From the NCBI GenBank assembly GCA_036674765.1, contig JARVKI010000106.1, positions 1-64,000 of the forward strand: a DNA stretch of 64,000 nucleotides, read 5' to 3'. Positions 34,567 to 46,416 of the stretch are shown here, piece by piece (the first letter of the stretch is position 1; every line of letters begins with the position of its first letter). The notes beneath the pieces are model-generated. The model did no database searches. It had not been told where the DNA came from and saw only the letters and a program-made list of their open reading frames with translations. The DNA comes from Seiridium cupressi (lineage: Eukaryota > Ascomycota > Sordariomycetes > Amphisphaeriales > Sporocadaceae). The position numbers were made by a program, and so were the translations under genes.

Positions 34567-36635
34567 CTATGGAAGACTCAACCACAAATCCAATAATGCC
34601 GGGTAGTTCGGCGTGCCCAACCCTGTCACCGGGTCCCAACCTTCGACAGCCGGGAACCCACTGCTGCCACAGTTGGCGTTGCTTCCGTTTTTGATGTCCG
34701 TCAGCGTGTCGGGGCTCGCATAAAGTACAGGGTTGATGAACCCGACGGGCGATTTGCCCACGGCCTGTCTCTCCTGGTTGATGAGCGTCAACACGGCCGC
34801 CCACAGTGGCGCGGCAAGACTAGTGCCGAACCAGTGATAGTCGCTGCCGTTGTTGAAAGCACGGAAGTTTGCCCCGTTGGCGGAAATGTCGGGGAACCCG
34901 CGGCCGGCCCGGTTATAGAGACCGCCGCCTTCGCCAATGTTGGAAGCGTTGTCGTTGGCCACATATGATGGCAGACCGGGGTTGTGGTCGCTAAAATAGG
35001 TCGCCAGGGCATCCTTCTGATAGTCCGGTGCTGGGAAGTAGTTTGAGAAGCCACCCGAGCTGGAAAAGCGCGAGGCTGGATCAGGCGCTGCCGCCAGGGC
35101 TGTCTGCATTGCCGACTCTGGGTCGTTGATCGTCTGGTTGGGCTGCAGTTGGGTCGCACCAACGGAAGTCACCTATTGCTTGGTCAGAATCTACCGTCGA
35201 CATGTTTCATGGGAGAGACGCTTACGTATGGACAAGAGCTGACAGCATCGGGGTTATAAATCTTTTCCGTCAAGTTATATCCCGACAAGCAGCCACTGTC
35301 CGTGATATCACCAGCGAAGCTCGCAACACCATAGTCTCCCGACGCAATCAAAGTAGTCGTTCCCTGAAGGGCGAGCTTCAAGAATTCGTCGCACTGACGA
35401 TACATGTAGTTCTTCGGGAGATCTGCTTCCGCTTCGCCATATGAGACCGAAACAACTTTTGTAGGAGTGTACGCACCACACATCTCGGTCTTGTTGTAGC
35501 CGCCAGGAGCGGAGTCGGGGTAAGAAGCATCGATACCAGGGCTGTCACCGGTAATGCCATATGCTGTGGAGGAGCAGTATGAACCGTCAAGAGCATCCAG
35601 GAACGTGTTCATAAATCCGGCGATCCCACTGTTCAGATTGGGATAATCATCGACCTGATAGAGAGTGATCGTTTGGGGATAAACCAGAGAGGCAACGATA
35701 TCGATGTCAATCTCCGATTCGCCTGTGTTGTAGTCGGAGTTCTGGGCCACAGGCGCGACGGCGCCATCGATGAGATCCGGTATAGGTGCAGTTCCTTGCG
35801 GAATATACGGGGCATACTTTGCGAAGAACAGATCAATGTCTTCTTGAGAGTATGTATCGCCCGACTCATACAGCCCAACAGAGTTGCCCTCTAAAGCTGT
35901 ATTGTTGGTAGGAATTTTGTATAGAGCCTGGTAGCATGGTGGAGTGAAGTTCTTGGCGCACCCAGAAAGGTCGCCAGACAGATCTAGTGTACTCGTTGTA
36001 GCATCCGCCCAGAACTCGGGAGATGGAGCCACCTTGTACGGGCGGCTGCGATGTGCGTGCTCTTTGGCGAAGGACCGCTTTCTCATGGGTGACGAAAGCT
36101 TGACACCAGGGGTAACGTAGTCGATGTGCTCTTGGACATGCTGAGGGACATAGTATTCCTCGCTTCCAATCCGCAAGGTACCCTTATGTTCAACCTCGTG
36201 ATACTGCGTGCGGAAGAGAGCCTCCGCCTCGCGGACGGGCATGTCAATGGAGAGCCATCCCTTGTTCTGGTAGTGCTTGATGCGGGATGCGCTGATCCCG
36301 GCCGATACAAGCCACTCTTTGACAACAGAGACACTCTCCGTCTTCGGCGCAAATAACTCAATGACCTCCTCCTGCGTCAAATACTTCCCAAAATTAGGCG
36401 ACGTAGGATGCGCCACGTCCATCAACCGGTCATAGCCAGTGTGTAGATTAGACTGGGTCAGCCCGATCTTCACGGGGACAATGGCATTGGAGTCTGCCCT
36501 GGCGTACAACGAGGTCAAGCTCCGCTTGCGAACGCCGGAAGCTTGCCTCGATTCATGCAAAACATAGTTGGTGGAGGAAGGCAATGCGTTGACAGCCGAA
36601 GCTGCAAGCACCAAGAATGTAACGATGTCTTTCAT
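34567..36635 (-). CDS. sedolisin-family serine protease (S53, tripeptidyl-peptidase-like)
   Basis: A secreted acid serine-carboxyl peptidase. Exon 1 is 36635-35226, the intron 35173-35225 (53 nt) and exon 2 35172-34567, giving 671 residues. Signal peptide is about 1-17 (MKDIVTFLVLAASAVNA). The propeptide (pro-kumamolisin type) covers about 45-190 and contains the SPNFGKYLTQEEV motif. The mature catalytic domain has the Glu306/Asp310 pair in GESEID, the oxyanion Asp in ASGDYG and the nucleophile Ser588 in FGTSLAAP. The C-terminal GWDPVTGLGTPNY is the calcium-site region. Intact by every visible criterion. Likely extracellular protein digestion at low pH. Confidence 0.93.
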
Positions 36636-38520
36636 GGCGATGATCTCCAGTCTACCCCCGGATTAACGAAAGAAGCTTGTCTGGATCTTGGCTTCCTTGG
36701 CATGTGGGCAACTGGATGCACAGCAGAGCCGCCCTTTTATCGTCTGTCACTATCTGGATCTCAATACGAGGCCAATCAGGGGAACGGTACTATTGCGTAT
36801 GCACTCTTTCCTAATCAGGCAGGTCGACAAAGCGCTCCACCGCCTATTCGGGGAGGCGATCACACATAACAAGTCATCATTCTCACGGTCGGTGGCATCA
36901 ATGCGAAGACACCCTCGTGCATGGAAGCTCTCCTAGTCTAACGCCTCTATCTGGAATCCAATGTTGGGTTTGAGTCAGATATAAAATTATACGATACTCT
37001 GATTGCAGGCTCGCGTTGTGCTATTGCCTGCGCTAGGTCGGGGCTTACAGTAGGCGTTGTGCCCCACATATTGGGTCAATACGCTAACTAATGAGCACTA
37101 ACTCACTGATTGGACGGGGTTTGATGCAAGGATACATAGTAGCGAGATATCTACACTCAATCTATAGTATCTACCAAATGCCTTCCTCATTAACCGGGTC
37201 ATTGCGGTGTCAACGACTGGATTTAGGTTAAAATGAGCTATCCTTCCATCCTATAGGCTTGGCAAACTCTGTTCACGATCCATGAAAACGCTCAAACTCT
37301 ATTTAACAGAAGTGGAGAATGGCACGAGTAAGACAGTCATGGTTATTGCATATTCCAAGTTCTCCAGTCGTCTTATCAGAGTATCGAGTGCTCAGTTCAG
37401 CCTCAATATGTCCAAATTAGCCTTCCATGGCGTTCGCGATTGTCGTCCAGTCGAATCGATAGGACCTAGAGCTTTGCACTGAACGGAATGTCCCACCATG
37501 ATAAGACGAATCTGCTTTATGTCAATTCTGCGGGGCAGGAGTGTACCCTACCAGCGTGCTTAGCAGTCTTACGTCTCAAGCAGAATGTGTCGCACACTCG
37601 CCTGTGTTCTGCATCAGCGCAATCGTCTGTCATCTTGATAGCTCCGAGTGCTTGTTAGTCAGCCTCTCGTCCTAGTCGGCCCAACGGATCTCGTGTATAT
37701 ATCTTCCCAGACCAACAGAGGCAAGTCGTTCCTCATCAACAGCAGAGAGTAGCAGTATGTGAAGCCGGTGGGCCTCCGAAGCTCTGTGGTCCTAATAGTA
37801 AGAGCCGACCATATTCTCGCCATTGAGTGGTCGTCAAATACAACAACTTCGAGAACACTGGGTTACCATGTCAATGTCGATGTTCCATCCTCAAGAAAGT
37901 GATTAGACGAACCTAGGTCAACATTCGCTCTTCGCTACGCCTCAGGATACACTGTCTGCGCCTTTGTCATGAGATTTGATTCGATTTCTTTCTATCGTAG
38001 ATATAATTATTTTTGAAACACTGACTGACTGGGGAACTGCAGTCGGTGAAGACGAAGGGTAAGCCATGGAAGTTCATACAACCTTGAGATACAACGGGAT
38101 GGTGCACCGCAGTAAGAAGAAACCAGTCCCTGGGATAGGCGAGTAATCCCTAGAGACTGCTTGTCACGTGGTGGTTATTAGGGTAAGGAATAAAGGACAG
38201 TTGTAGTAGGAAGTAGCATGATTGTTCTTTAGTCCTGTCTAGAACCAAGTATGAGAATAACCTTTTGTCCATATGAAAACCTTTGATACTTTTTGTCTAA
38301 CAAAGAGACACCACGCTCAATTGTAAACCTCAATTGAATGAGACACATTGTATCATTAGATAATATCTTTGTTCTCATGATTAGATAAAATTGTGCATGA
38401 CCTGAAAAAGCGCCATCAAAATGAGCGGATCGTGTTTGTTCTCTCTGCTATTTGATCAGCCAGCACCAGAGAAGAGGTAAGCTTACATTCCATCGCATAT
38501 CAACGTCTTGCACAGTCGAC
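36636..38520. other. 1.9 kb intergenic region, no gene seen
   Basis: Protease promoter and unassigned sequence. Only ORFs below 110 codons, none recognisable. No repeats or RNA genes noticed. Confidence 0.5.
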
Positions 38521-39429
38521 ATGTTGCAAGCATTAGGTATAACGCTCTCTCGCACACAGCTCCTCGAGCGATGTGAATCTCTGAGGACTGAGATCGGTGC
38601 TACGAACCGGTTTCGTTCCATTGACGACGAAGGACAGTATGAATACGGCGAGCTCACTCTCGAGGACATGCCCTTCTGGTGTCCCAAGCTATCCCAGATC
38701 CTAGACGACATCGAGACATCCGTCGCATATGATCCTCGGATCGCTTGTGAGCCCCCCTTGACGCGAGCCTCTTCCCTGCGGCGTGCCATGTCGGAGAAAG
38801 GCCCGGCATCGCCTGGTACCACACCCAAACGCGAAAGGACGCGAACGGTAACCCGCCGCGGTACTATAACAGGCACGCTCAAGGAGTTCGTCGTGCCGCT
38901 ATATGACGAGGAGATCGGTAAAAAGCGCGATAAGAACGGCGTACGTATTAACGCCACGCGCGCTGGATACGAACTGGCCAAGTATTTGCGTTCTCGCGAC
39001 TTTCTCGTGATCCACGTCTTTCCTTCTCTTGACTGCGTGCTCCCCGACGTTGGCTGCTTCAAGACGGCAACCCTAGTCAAGCTAATTGCAAGCATCATCT
39101 ACGCTGTCATCCCGCTCATCCGCCCCGAATCGATCACAACGTTCTGGACCGCTGGCCAGGCCCTCAGCGAGTGTCGCTTCAAGGCGCTGGCCAGAGGTGA
39201 TGCGAGCAGTTACGAGGCCGGCCTAGGGATCCCGGCCGGCTTGCCGAAGCTGGATCTTTTAGGAGCGCGGAAGGTAGTCTTTATCATCGATGGGCTGGAT
39301 ACGGCTGTGAGCGACAGGACGGGTGACAAGGTAAGCAAGTTCGAGAGAGCGCTGAGGGCGCTCTGTGAAAGAGAGCGAGCTCATTTGATCTATACGTTGA
39401 GTGACAGTACGGTGCAATTAGGAGGGTAA
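38521..39429 (+). CDS. hypothetical protein with Walker-B-like strand
   Basis: An open frame of 302 codons from the Met at 38521; the frame is open 23 codons further upstream. I do not recognise a catalogued family. The middle (about 95-125) is Ser/Arg/Thr-rich. The second half alternates hydrophobic strands and helices: FLVIHVFPSLDCV, then LVKLIASIIYAVIPLI, then KVVFIIDGLD. The last looks like the Walker B of STAND/NACHT-type ATPases, where it is preceded by a P-loop. No P-loop is visible in this ORF. It may be a short ATPase-like fragment, a diverged family, or one exon of a longer gene. Codon use looks coding, and no stop interrupts it. Confidence 0.5.
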   Translation: MLQALGITLSRTQLLERCESLRTEIGATNRFRSIDDEGQYEYGELTLEDMPFWCPKLSQILDDIETSVAYDPRIACEPPLTRASSLRRAMSEKGPASPGTTPKRERTRTVTRRGTITGTLKEFVVPLYDEEIGKKRDKNGVRINATRAGYELAKYLRSRDFLVIHVFPSLDCVLPDVGCFKTATLVKLIASIIYAVIPLIRPESITTFWTAGQALSECRFKALARGDASSYEAGLGIPAGLPKLDLLGARKVVFIIDGLDTAVSDRTGDKVSKFERALRALCERERAHLIYTLSDSTVQLGG

Positions 39430-40013
39430 ATCGACGGTCGTCTCATCAGTAGGTTAGACAAGCGCGCAGATGTTGGTGGTCGATTCCATGGTCGTAGTTG
39501 CTTCGGCATCCCATGCTCACGCAACTTGATTTTGCTAAGCTTGCACTGCACTGCAAAGATGAGGATAGCTTAACAATGAGACCTAGCAAAGGGCCAGCTA
39601 AGTTCCTAGACCATAATTACACCAGGCGAGCACGTAGTATTGATCTCAAGGGTAGTACAGCGATATATTCCATGTCTGGGTGCTACAATGTTCCTAAAAT
39701 ATGCAAGCGAAACCCCGAAACACAATGCCATCCTGTGCACTCCTCATATCCATTTTAGGTTCCGTCCTGAACGCAAGCGACAGTGGAATGCGCGTCGTTT
39801 CATCGTTGGGTCTTCCCCTGTCGAAATGCAAATCCATTGCAGCCATGAGCTAGCTGCCTGCCGCTACCTGAACGCCTGTGTTGACCATGTTACATGAGCC
39901 TAGCCGTAAGGGTTGATGGTTGTACGTAATTGGTGAAGGGTATTCGTGATCGGGATGGATGGGTCGTATAAAGTAGATACAAAGGAAATGTGTAGTCGTA
40001 GAAGTGTGTGTCG
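39430..40013. other. convergent 3' flanks
   Basis: Between the Walker-B-like ORF and the FHA gene. No gene recognised. Confidence 0.5.
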
Positions 40014-42420
40014 TTAGCGTTCTAGGCGTGGAGGTTGTGGCTGCCACCCGTTGATATATGCCATCAGACCCATACCCAGGAGGACAACACCAATCATTGA
40101 CGCGTATGGCATACTGTTTGCCAATGCCTGGTTGTGAGCAAGTTGTCCAGCTTGAGAAGTATACGGTGTGATTGTGTTGGCTCTCGACAATGTCGGAGCA
40201 TCGTTCGGTGCGGCCGGGGTTGATTGACCAGCGCTCGCACCAGATCCCGTCGATGGTGTCCGAATCATTGCCGTTGAGTCCTCAGATGCCACGCTGCTCG
40301 CGTCCGGGGTCTCATGGCTGCGGGAGCGCGACCAGGATCGTGACTTCTCGCGAGCAGCAGTCTCTCTTGATTCCGCATCTTTGCGGATCTGCATGGCCAT
40401 TTCAGCCAGTGTCTGGCGGTCGGCGTCGCGCTCGGTCTCGGCGGTCTCGGCACGAGCTTTGTATACCTCCAGCTGTTGTCGTAAATCCTTCATCTCCAGA
40501 ACCATGGACTCTAATTGGTTGTGTAGTTGTGAAGCAGAGGCCTCAATGGTCTCAACTTGCGGTGCTGGTGGTAATGTCTCGGTATTATCGTCGGTTGGAG
40601 TGTCGACCTCGGGGGACGTGGGACTATCCGCAGGAGGCTCAAAAGCCTGGTCCAATACCAGGGTCGGCTCTTCTGACCCTCGTTCGGGTTGAACGGCAGC
40701 ACCGTTCATCTGAGTAGTAGCAGCGGTTTCTTCCAATCTTCGAGCCAGCTCCTCAGCGAGCTCGCGAGCTTGACGCTCCTTGTTCAACTTCTCTTCCAAA
40801 TCACGCATCCTAGACGTTTGTGTTTCCAGCTCCTTCTTGGCGCTGTTTAGTGCTTCGGTTAGTTGAAGAATCTGGCTCACGTTGCCGTCCTGACGAATGG
40901 GCGACACATTGGCACTCGAGACGTTCGTTTTGGGCCGTTCGGTGATTCCTCGCTTCAGCGATGGGACATCTGGTTTCTCGGGGAGTGGCTGCTGAGGTGG
41001 CGGCGCAGGGGGGTCCGAGAATCTCGCTTTGTTGTCGACTCTCATAAAAGGTCCACCGTTACCGTTTGCCATCTGCGACTTCGGCGCCTCAGGAGCTTCC
41101 AGCTTCTCCATGTCCTTGATATCATCTTTGGAGAGCAGTGCGCCAATGAAATGGCCTGTTCGTCCAAGGTCTTGCGATTGCAGTCGTGCTGTACGCATCT
41201 CATTCTGGGCAAAAGATTAGTGGACCGAGATCACCAAGCCCGGTCATGATTAAACTCACCTGCAGCTTCTTGACAATTTGCTCTGTACTGATGGGCGAAA
41301 AGAAGAAGCCGGCACGCTGCTGCGGTACGCCATTCGACTGTGCGCCCATCATCCCGCTGCCGGGCATAATTCGACCATTACTAGCCACCGATGCTTGGCT
41401 GCCAGTGCGGCCTCTAAAAGGCATTCCACCAGAATGTTGCATCATCATAGCGTTGGAGGGATCTAGATCTCCAAAGTTCATATCGAGGAGGTTGCTTGAA
41501 GTATTGAGAAATCCGGCGTGCTCAACCTTGGCTGCGACCTTGTGATGGACGACCGTCTTCTGATCATCGCTCACGATGTCGATACCAAGTTCCAAATGGT
41601 CACCAGTTTGCAGCTCATGCGGCTCTGATTCGCGGTTCTCCTGCGACAGTCTTGTGCCGTTGACGAAAGTGCCGTTGGATGACTTGACGTCGCGTATCCA
41701 TATCTTACCCTGTCTGTCTGCCCAGATCTCGGCATGTTGCCGGGAAAGGACTTTCGAATCGAAGAATCCGTTGGTCGGCGTTGGCACGGTTTTCGCATTC
41801 GTCTGACGACCGATCCTAAGGGTGTCAGGAGAGAAGGGAACAGATATCGTCTTGCGTTCGAATGTGCCGTTTAGCGATAGCAGGTATAGTACAGGTTGCC
41901 CGCCTTGAGGCAGTGGTTCGGTCAGGGGACGCGCCATTCCTTGTTGAGTAGCCATTTGCGGCTGTGACTGTAATATTGGCGAAGGCTGCATGGGCCCGGA
42001 TCCGTTCATCCCCATCAACTGCGGCCGCCCTGCCGCCATCCTCGCGAAATCCGCCTGGGCGTCCGGCTTGGATGGAGGCCACGGGCCCTTTCCTTGTCGG
42101 ATCTGCTTTCTCGGGGCAGGGTTAACCCAAGAGCCCAGATCCCCGGCTCCAGCTATTGACAGAGGCGCCCCATTTGTGTTGCCGTTGGTGTGAGGTTGTT
42201 GGGCGCCGGGGCCAACGACTGTGGACGCCGAGGAAGTGGACGATGTCGAAGATATCGATGAGGATGAGTTGTTCCGTTGTAGGCTCTTTCGCGGCATGAA
42301 CATGCGGTTCAGCTCTTCGGAATTCATTGCATCAATACTCTGAACTCCGCGATGACCACTCACACCCCATGCCGGCCGAGTATGCTGGGACAAGGTAGGC
42401 GGACTAGCGACGGCTGTCAT
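40014..42420 (-). CDS. tail-anchored FHA protein of STRIPAK (SLMAP/PRO45/HAM-4 type)
   Basis: A membrane-anchored phosphothreonine-binding scaffold. Exon 1 is 42420-41260, the intron 41205-41259 (55 nt) and exon 2 41204-40014, giving 783 residues. The N terminus is Ser/Gln-rich. The FHA domain is at about 176-285 with the binding residues IGR (203-205), SRQH (226-229) and SSNGT (247-251). Two helical blocks follow: LNSAKKELETQTSRMRDLEEK and QLHNQLESMVLEMKD. The extreme C terminus has one transmembrane helix (MIGVVLLGMGLMAYI), a tail anchor for ER, nuclear envelope or mitochondrial outer membrane. This architecture matches SLMAP homologues of the STRIPAK complex, which in moulds are needed for hyphal fusion and fruiting-body development. 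That role is taken from the family. Confidence 0.88.
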
Positions 42421-43567
42421 GAGGAATAATTATGCGACGAGGCAGGGCCGATGTTAGGTATCGGGGGTGGGCGTATTTGACGGGTAGGAGCGAGTCGAAG
42501 AATGGGGGTTAAGCCGTCTCTCCTCATCCACCACTGACGCGAGTTTAAGATGCAGGTGCCAGGAAACCACGTCTCTTATTCATGCAAGCTCGGGAGCAGT
42601 GACCAAGGGTCGTCGGAGATGATGATATTGCACGTGTCGTCCCTGGGTGGATGAAATTTGTCAGTCTCGAGGGTCGCGAAGATTGAGGCCCGTTGGTCGC
42701 AGTGGCCACTTCAGAGACCAACAAGGGGTGCAGCGGGCTCAAAAGCAATGCCTAGACGGTCTTGATGGTCCCAAAACAACATACCACTCAATTGACACGG
42801 GATAGCGGGATGCTTTAGGGGGGTATTTCGCAGGTCGGGCTGGTATGATGACACTGGAGGTCGTTGTTCAAGATTTGGAGACACACTTCAGCACCTTCAC
42901 GACTCAGTCGCCCCAGTCTCGCTAAGCGCTTAGCGGGCCCCAAAGGAGCATGGGCGCTTTGGAACAAAGAGCCGCATTACATCCAAAGCCAGTGCACAGT
43001 CTGTAAAGCCAGCTTGGCTTCGCCTGCCTTGAGATCACTGGGAAAAGATGTGGTTTGAAGTCACTATGACAATTTCGAGAATTTCCCCCCCCTTCTTTCC
43101 GAATGATTTTTAGTAGCTTTTTGGGCAAACGCAGGGCGAAAGCAAATCCACATCGACTCCAACAAGAAATGGGCCGCAGTAGATGCTCACGTGATGTTTT
43201 ACCGGGATGGAGTTCCCTTGGGCATGCTCAAAAACCTTGTAGAGACCCATTTTATGTTTTGCCCTCGCATTGGCTTTGACACGGTCTGTGCATCTGGGCT
43301 CAATACGGGTAGCGGGCAGCGGGCTCCCCATGACTGGCACCCGTCGTGCAACCGGCGGATTGGTGCAGCGGAAAATATGGAATGCTTTGGTCAAAGCCGA
43401 AAGGTGGAGACGGGAGCCAGAGGAGGCAGAGCTCCAAGCCGGCGCAGGAGCTCTCTTATGATTTCTCTAGCCGAGAATATAATTGATGCTTGCAATCTGC
43501 AAAACGCCGACAGCCTACGGCCTCAGTCACTAGTAGACAATCTGAATCCCACTGTCTTTCAGGAATC
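42421..43567. promoter_or_regulatory. divergent region between FHA and MGR2 genes
   Basis: 1.15 kb holding both promoters. GC-rich, with short palindromes such as CTAAGCGCTTAG near 42923. No gene or RNA seen. Confidence 0.5.
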
Positions 43568-44132
43568 ATGCCTCCCCCTCCTAGCATTGGTGGCTCCCAC
43601 GGCCCGTCCAATGTCGACAAACGTTGGTGCCTCTGCATGCCAAACACGCGACCATTGCTAACCAATGCGGATGAATAGTGAAGATGGGCGCCATGATGGG
43701 CGGCAGTACGTCCCAGCTGACACGTCGTTCGAATCACACCCACTAACGTGTTATCTGCAGCTGTTGGCGTCATTATTGGCTTCATCTTCGGTATGCAACA
43801 TCTCCCTTCCGACCTCGTCCGTGATCGCCTCCTGGGCTGAACATGAATATTACAGGCACTGTCAACATTTTCAGATACGGCGCCGGTCCGAACGGTATTA
43901 TGCGAACACTGGGTCAATACATGGCTGGATCGGGGGCGACATTCGGGTTTGTGACACCAAGAAGCGCCCAAGATGGACAACACCAGCTGACTGTGGATAT
44001 AGCTTTTTCATGGGCATTGGAAGTGTTATCCGGACCGATGCATCCCCTATTGCAAACGAGGCCTTCCTGCGAGCACAACGACGGCCGTATATCATGGCGG
44101 CGCATCAAGCGTACCGCCCCCGAGCACAGTAA
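43568..44132 (+). CDS. MGR2: mitochondrial MGR2/ROMO1-family inner-membrane protein, five exons
   Basis: A small inner-membrane protein of the TIM23 translocase, which in yeast acts as a lateral gatekeeper for preproteins. Exons are 43568-43622, 43679-43705, 43761-43790, 43856-43946 and 44003-44132. Four introns of 55-65 nt interrupt a 110-residue protein. The joined product has the family order: N-terminal PPP, LKMGAMMGG, a first helix (VGVIIGFIFG), FRYGAGPNGIMRTLGQYM, then a second helix with ATFGFFMGIGSVIR. All joins are in frame. The C-terminal 30 residues are longer than in yeast and basic (RAQRRPYIMAAHQAYRP). Two exons are only 27 and 30 nt, so automatic prediction may miss them. Confidence 0.92.
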
Positions 44133-46416
44133 AGGCAATTGCCCCCTAGGGTCGAGTGGCTGGAGATTTATGCTGGGAAGAGTGGAGTGGCAGCCTGCTT
44201 CAGATTGATGAGCATGGCTGGTATCAGAACTGTACAGTATTGATTCATGTACATATAGGAGGCGTTCCAGGTCAGCGAAAATACCACGACTTATGATTGC
44301 GAGAGGGAGCCAAGCTCGCCCGTCTTTCAGAAACTCCACGCTGCGTACGTCTACGGCCAAGAGTCTACAGTGGTGAACCAGGATGTATAAGTAGCGCACC
44401 AGGCAGACAGGGGAATGAATGGCTGTGCTTGTGTGGCTGCAATATTGGTCAACTGCAACCAAATTGATGTGTCTATTGAGGCAGTATCCAGGTGAGACGT
44501 CTCGCAGCTCTGTCCAAGTCTACCACGGTGGAAATCGATCCTTGTAGAGTATTTTCCTTGAAGTTGCAACCACTTCAGGCTATGGCTTCTTCCATACTCA
44601 ATGAAAGCGGGGCTTGTCTGTTTGCCGTATAGTTGATCTCAGACAGTCAGAGTGTGTTTTTTTATCATGAGTTGTCGCCATCCGTCGGCCCATCAGTCCA
44701 CTTTTATGGAGATATCGCTTCCCAGAACAAAGCAACATGATCTCGCAGCAGAAATAAACCATTGTTAATGCATAGCCTTCTTTTTGACCTCACGACACAA
44801 ATAGTGTGCAACAACTGAATCACAGCATGCAACCGACACTCGACCAAGTTCACCACGGTCTTCCTCATTCCCAACCACGTTGTACATGAGACCCAAGCTG
44901 GTCCAAGGCCTACGTATCTGACGACCTGCACTTCCCCAACGAATCTCCGGATCAACTTGACCAACGCCACCCGCACAAAAGTAAAACGCTATCATAGTGG
45001 GCAATAGCTGGAGCTTCGTTTATTAGTTACATCTTATGGGATATCGGCCAGATTTGACGTAGTCTGAGCACCGTGCACGCTTGCCCAACCTCGACCATGC
45101 AATCTGGAGCGTCAAAATAGGCTTTGGTCTTAAGCATAGTCGCAATCCTTGTCAAGGCTGACCAGGAACGAAATCTGGTCCTGATGCTGTACACTTTACC
45201 GAGTCTACCATCACTACTATGACCTGGAACGTCACCAGATATCAAAAGTCCCTGTCCCCCAAGTAACATTGCCTTCCCTCGTGTCAAATACATACAGAGG
45301 TTGTTTCTTAGGGGCTCTCGACAGAGAAGTAAGAGGGGAATACCTAAAACAGTCAATAAACAAACCCCGAGGGCTTTCTACTGTGGGAGAAGCCTCGGGA
45401 CGGTGCACAAAACATGTAACGCACCTGGCAACCAGACAGGGGCTCCTCTACGTCGCCGGTGCATGGCTTGCTCCCTGCATTCGGGTCACATCAATTTCCA
45501 GCATGCAGTGGCGTTCTGATTGTATCACGGCTTTAGTATAATTCGAGCGCTGCGGCTGGGTTTCAGGGACTCCCAATAAACAAAGTTTTCATTGAAATCC
45601 CTGGTGTGGCCGTTATGCATGATTTCTTTTCCCGAGTGGCTGTCTAGCACACGCCGAAATGGACCATCCAAGACTTTGAAAGCCAGCCAGATAGTAATAT
45701 CAAAATGCATCACATCGAGCTTCTCCCAAGTGTTTTTATCATTTTGAGCTGGCCGCAAGCTGATTGTACCACATGCTGCTGTATCAACTTTAGCACCATC
45801 CAAGGCTACCAAGCCTTGTCAGAGACTTTCCTATACCGAGGACCATTTATACGACACTTGGTCAAAAGGTTGGCTTCAACGCCGTTGAAAAAGTTAGAAT
45901 GTGGATCTACATAAGAGGCGTTCCCGCGCATCCCCCTGGTATACGTACCGACTATGCAAGCTTGGTCAATCGCATGTGGTGATTTCCTTGCACAGAAGCA
46001 AAACCTTACGCCATCGGCTATGCGGCTGAACAGGTTGATGCATCTTTAATCGAGGTCAAAGCCGAGATGGCCAAGACTTTGACTGCCGCCCAACCACAAT
46101 TTACCTGATGCAACAGGAACTCGTGTGAAGTTGACTGCCTCTCTAAATGGGTTCCTTTGACTATGGACGATCCGTGTTTTTGGGGACGGCTCGCCGCCTG
46201 CGGCTGTATTTAAGTAGCGGCCCTGCCGCCCCCGGTCTAAACACATCAGTAAACAGTCCACGACCGGTATAAGAGAACTCGCCTCCACGCTTATTCTCAA
46301 ATTTGCTCAGTCTATTTTCCCCTTTGGTGGCTTGTTGGACAGTCATTCGTGGGCTATTCTTTCATCTTTAGTTTTAGATAGAGGCACTCCTGTAGCCATT
46401 CCGATCGTTACTTATA
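44133..46416. other. 2.3 kb gene-poor interval
   Basis: Only short ORFs on both strands (up to 182 codons antisense to the MGR2 gene), none with recognisable composition. No transposon ends or tRNAs seen. The last 200 bp are the laccase promoter. Confidence 0.5.
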
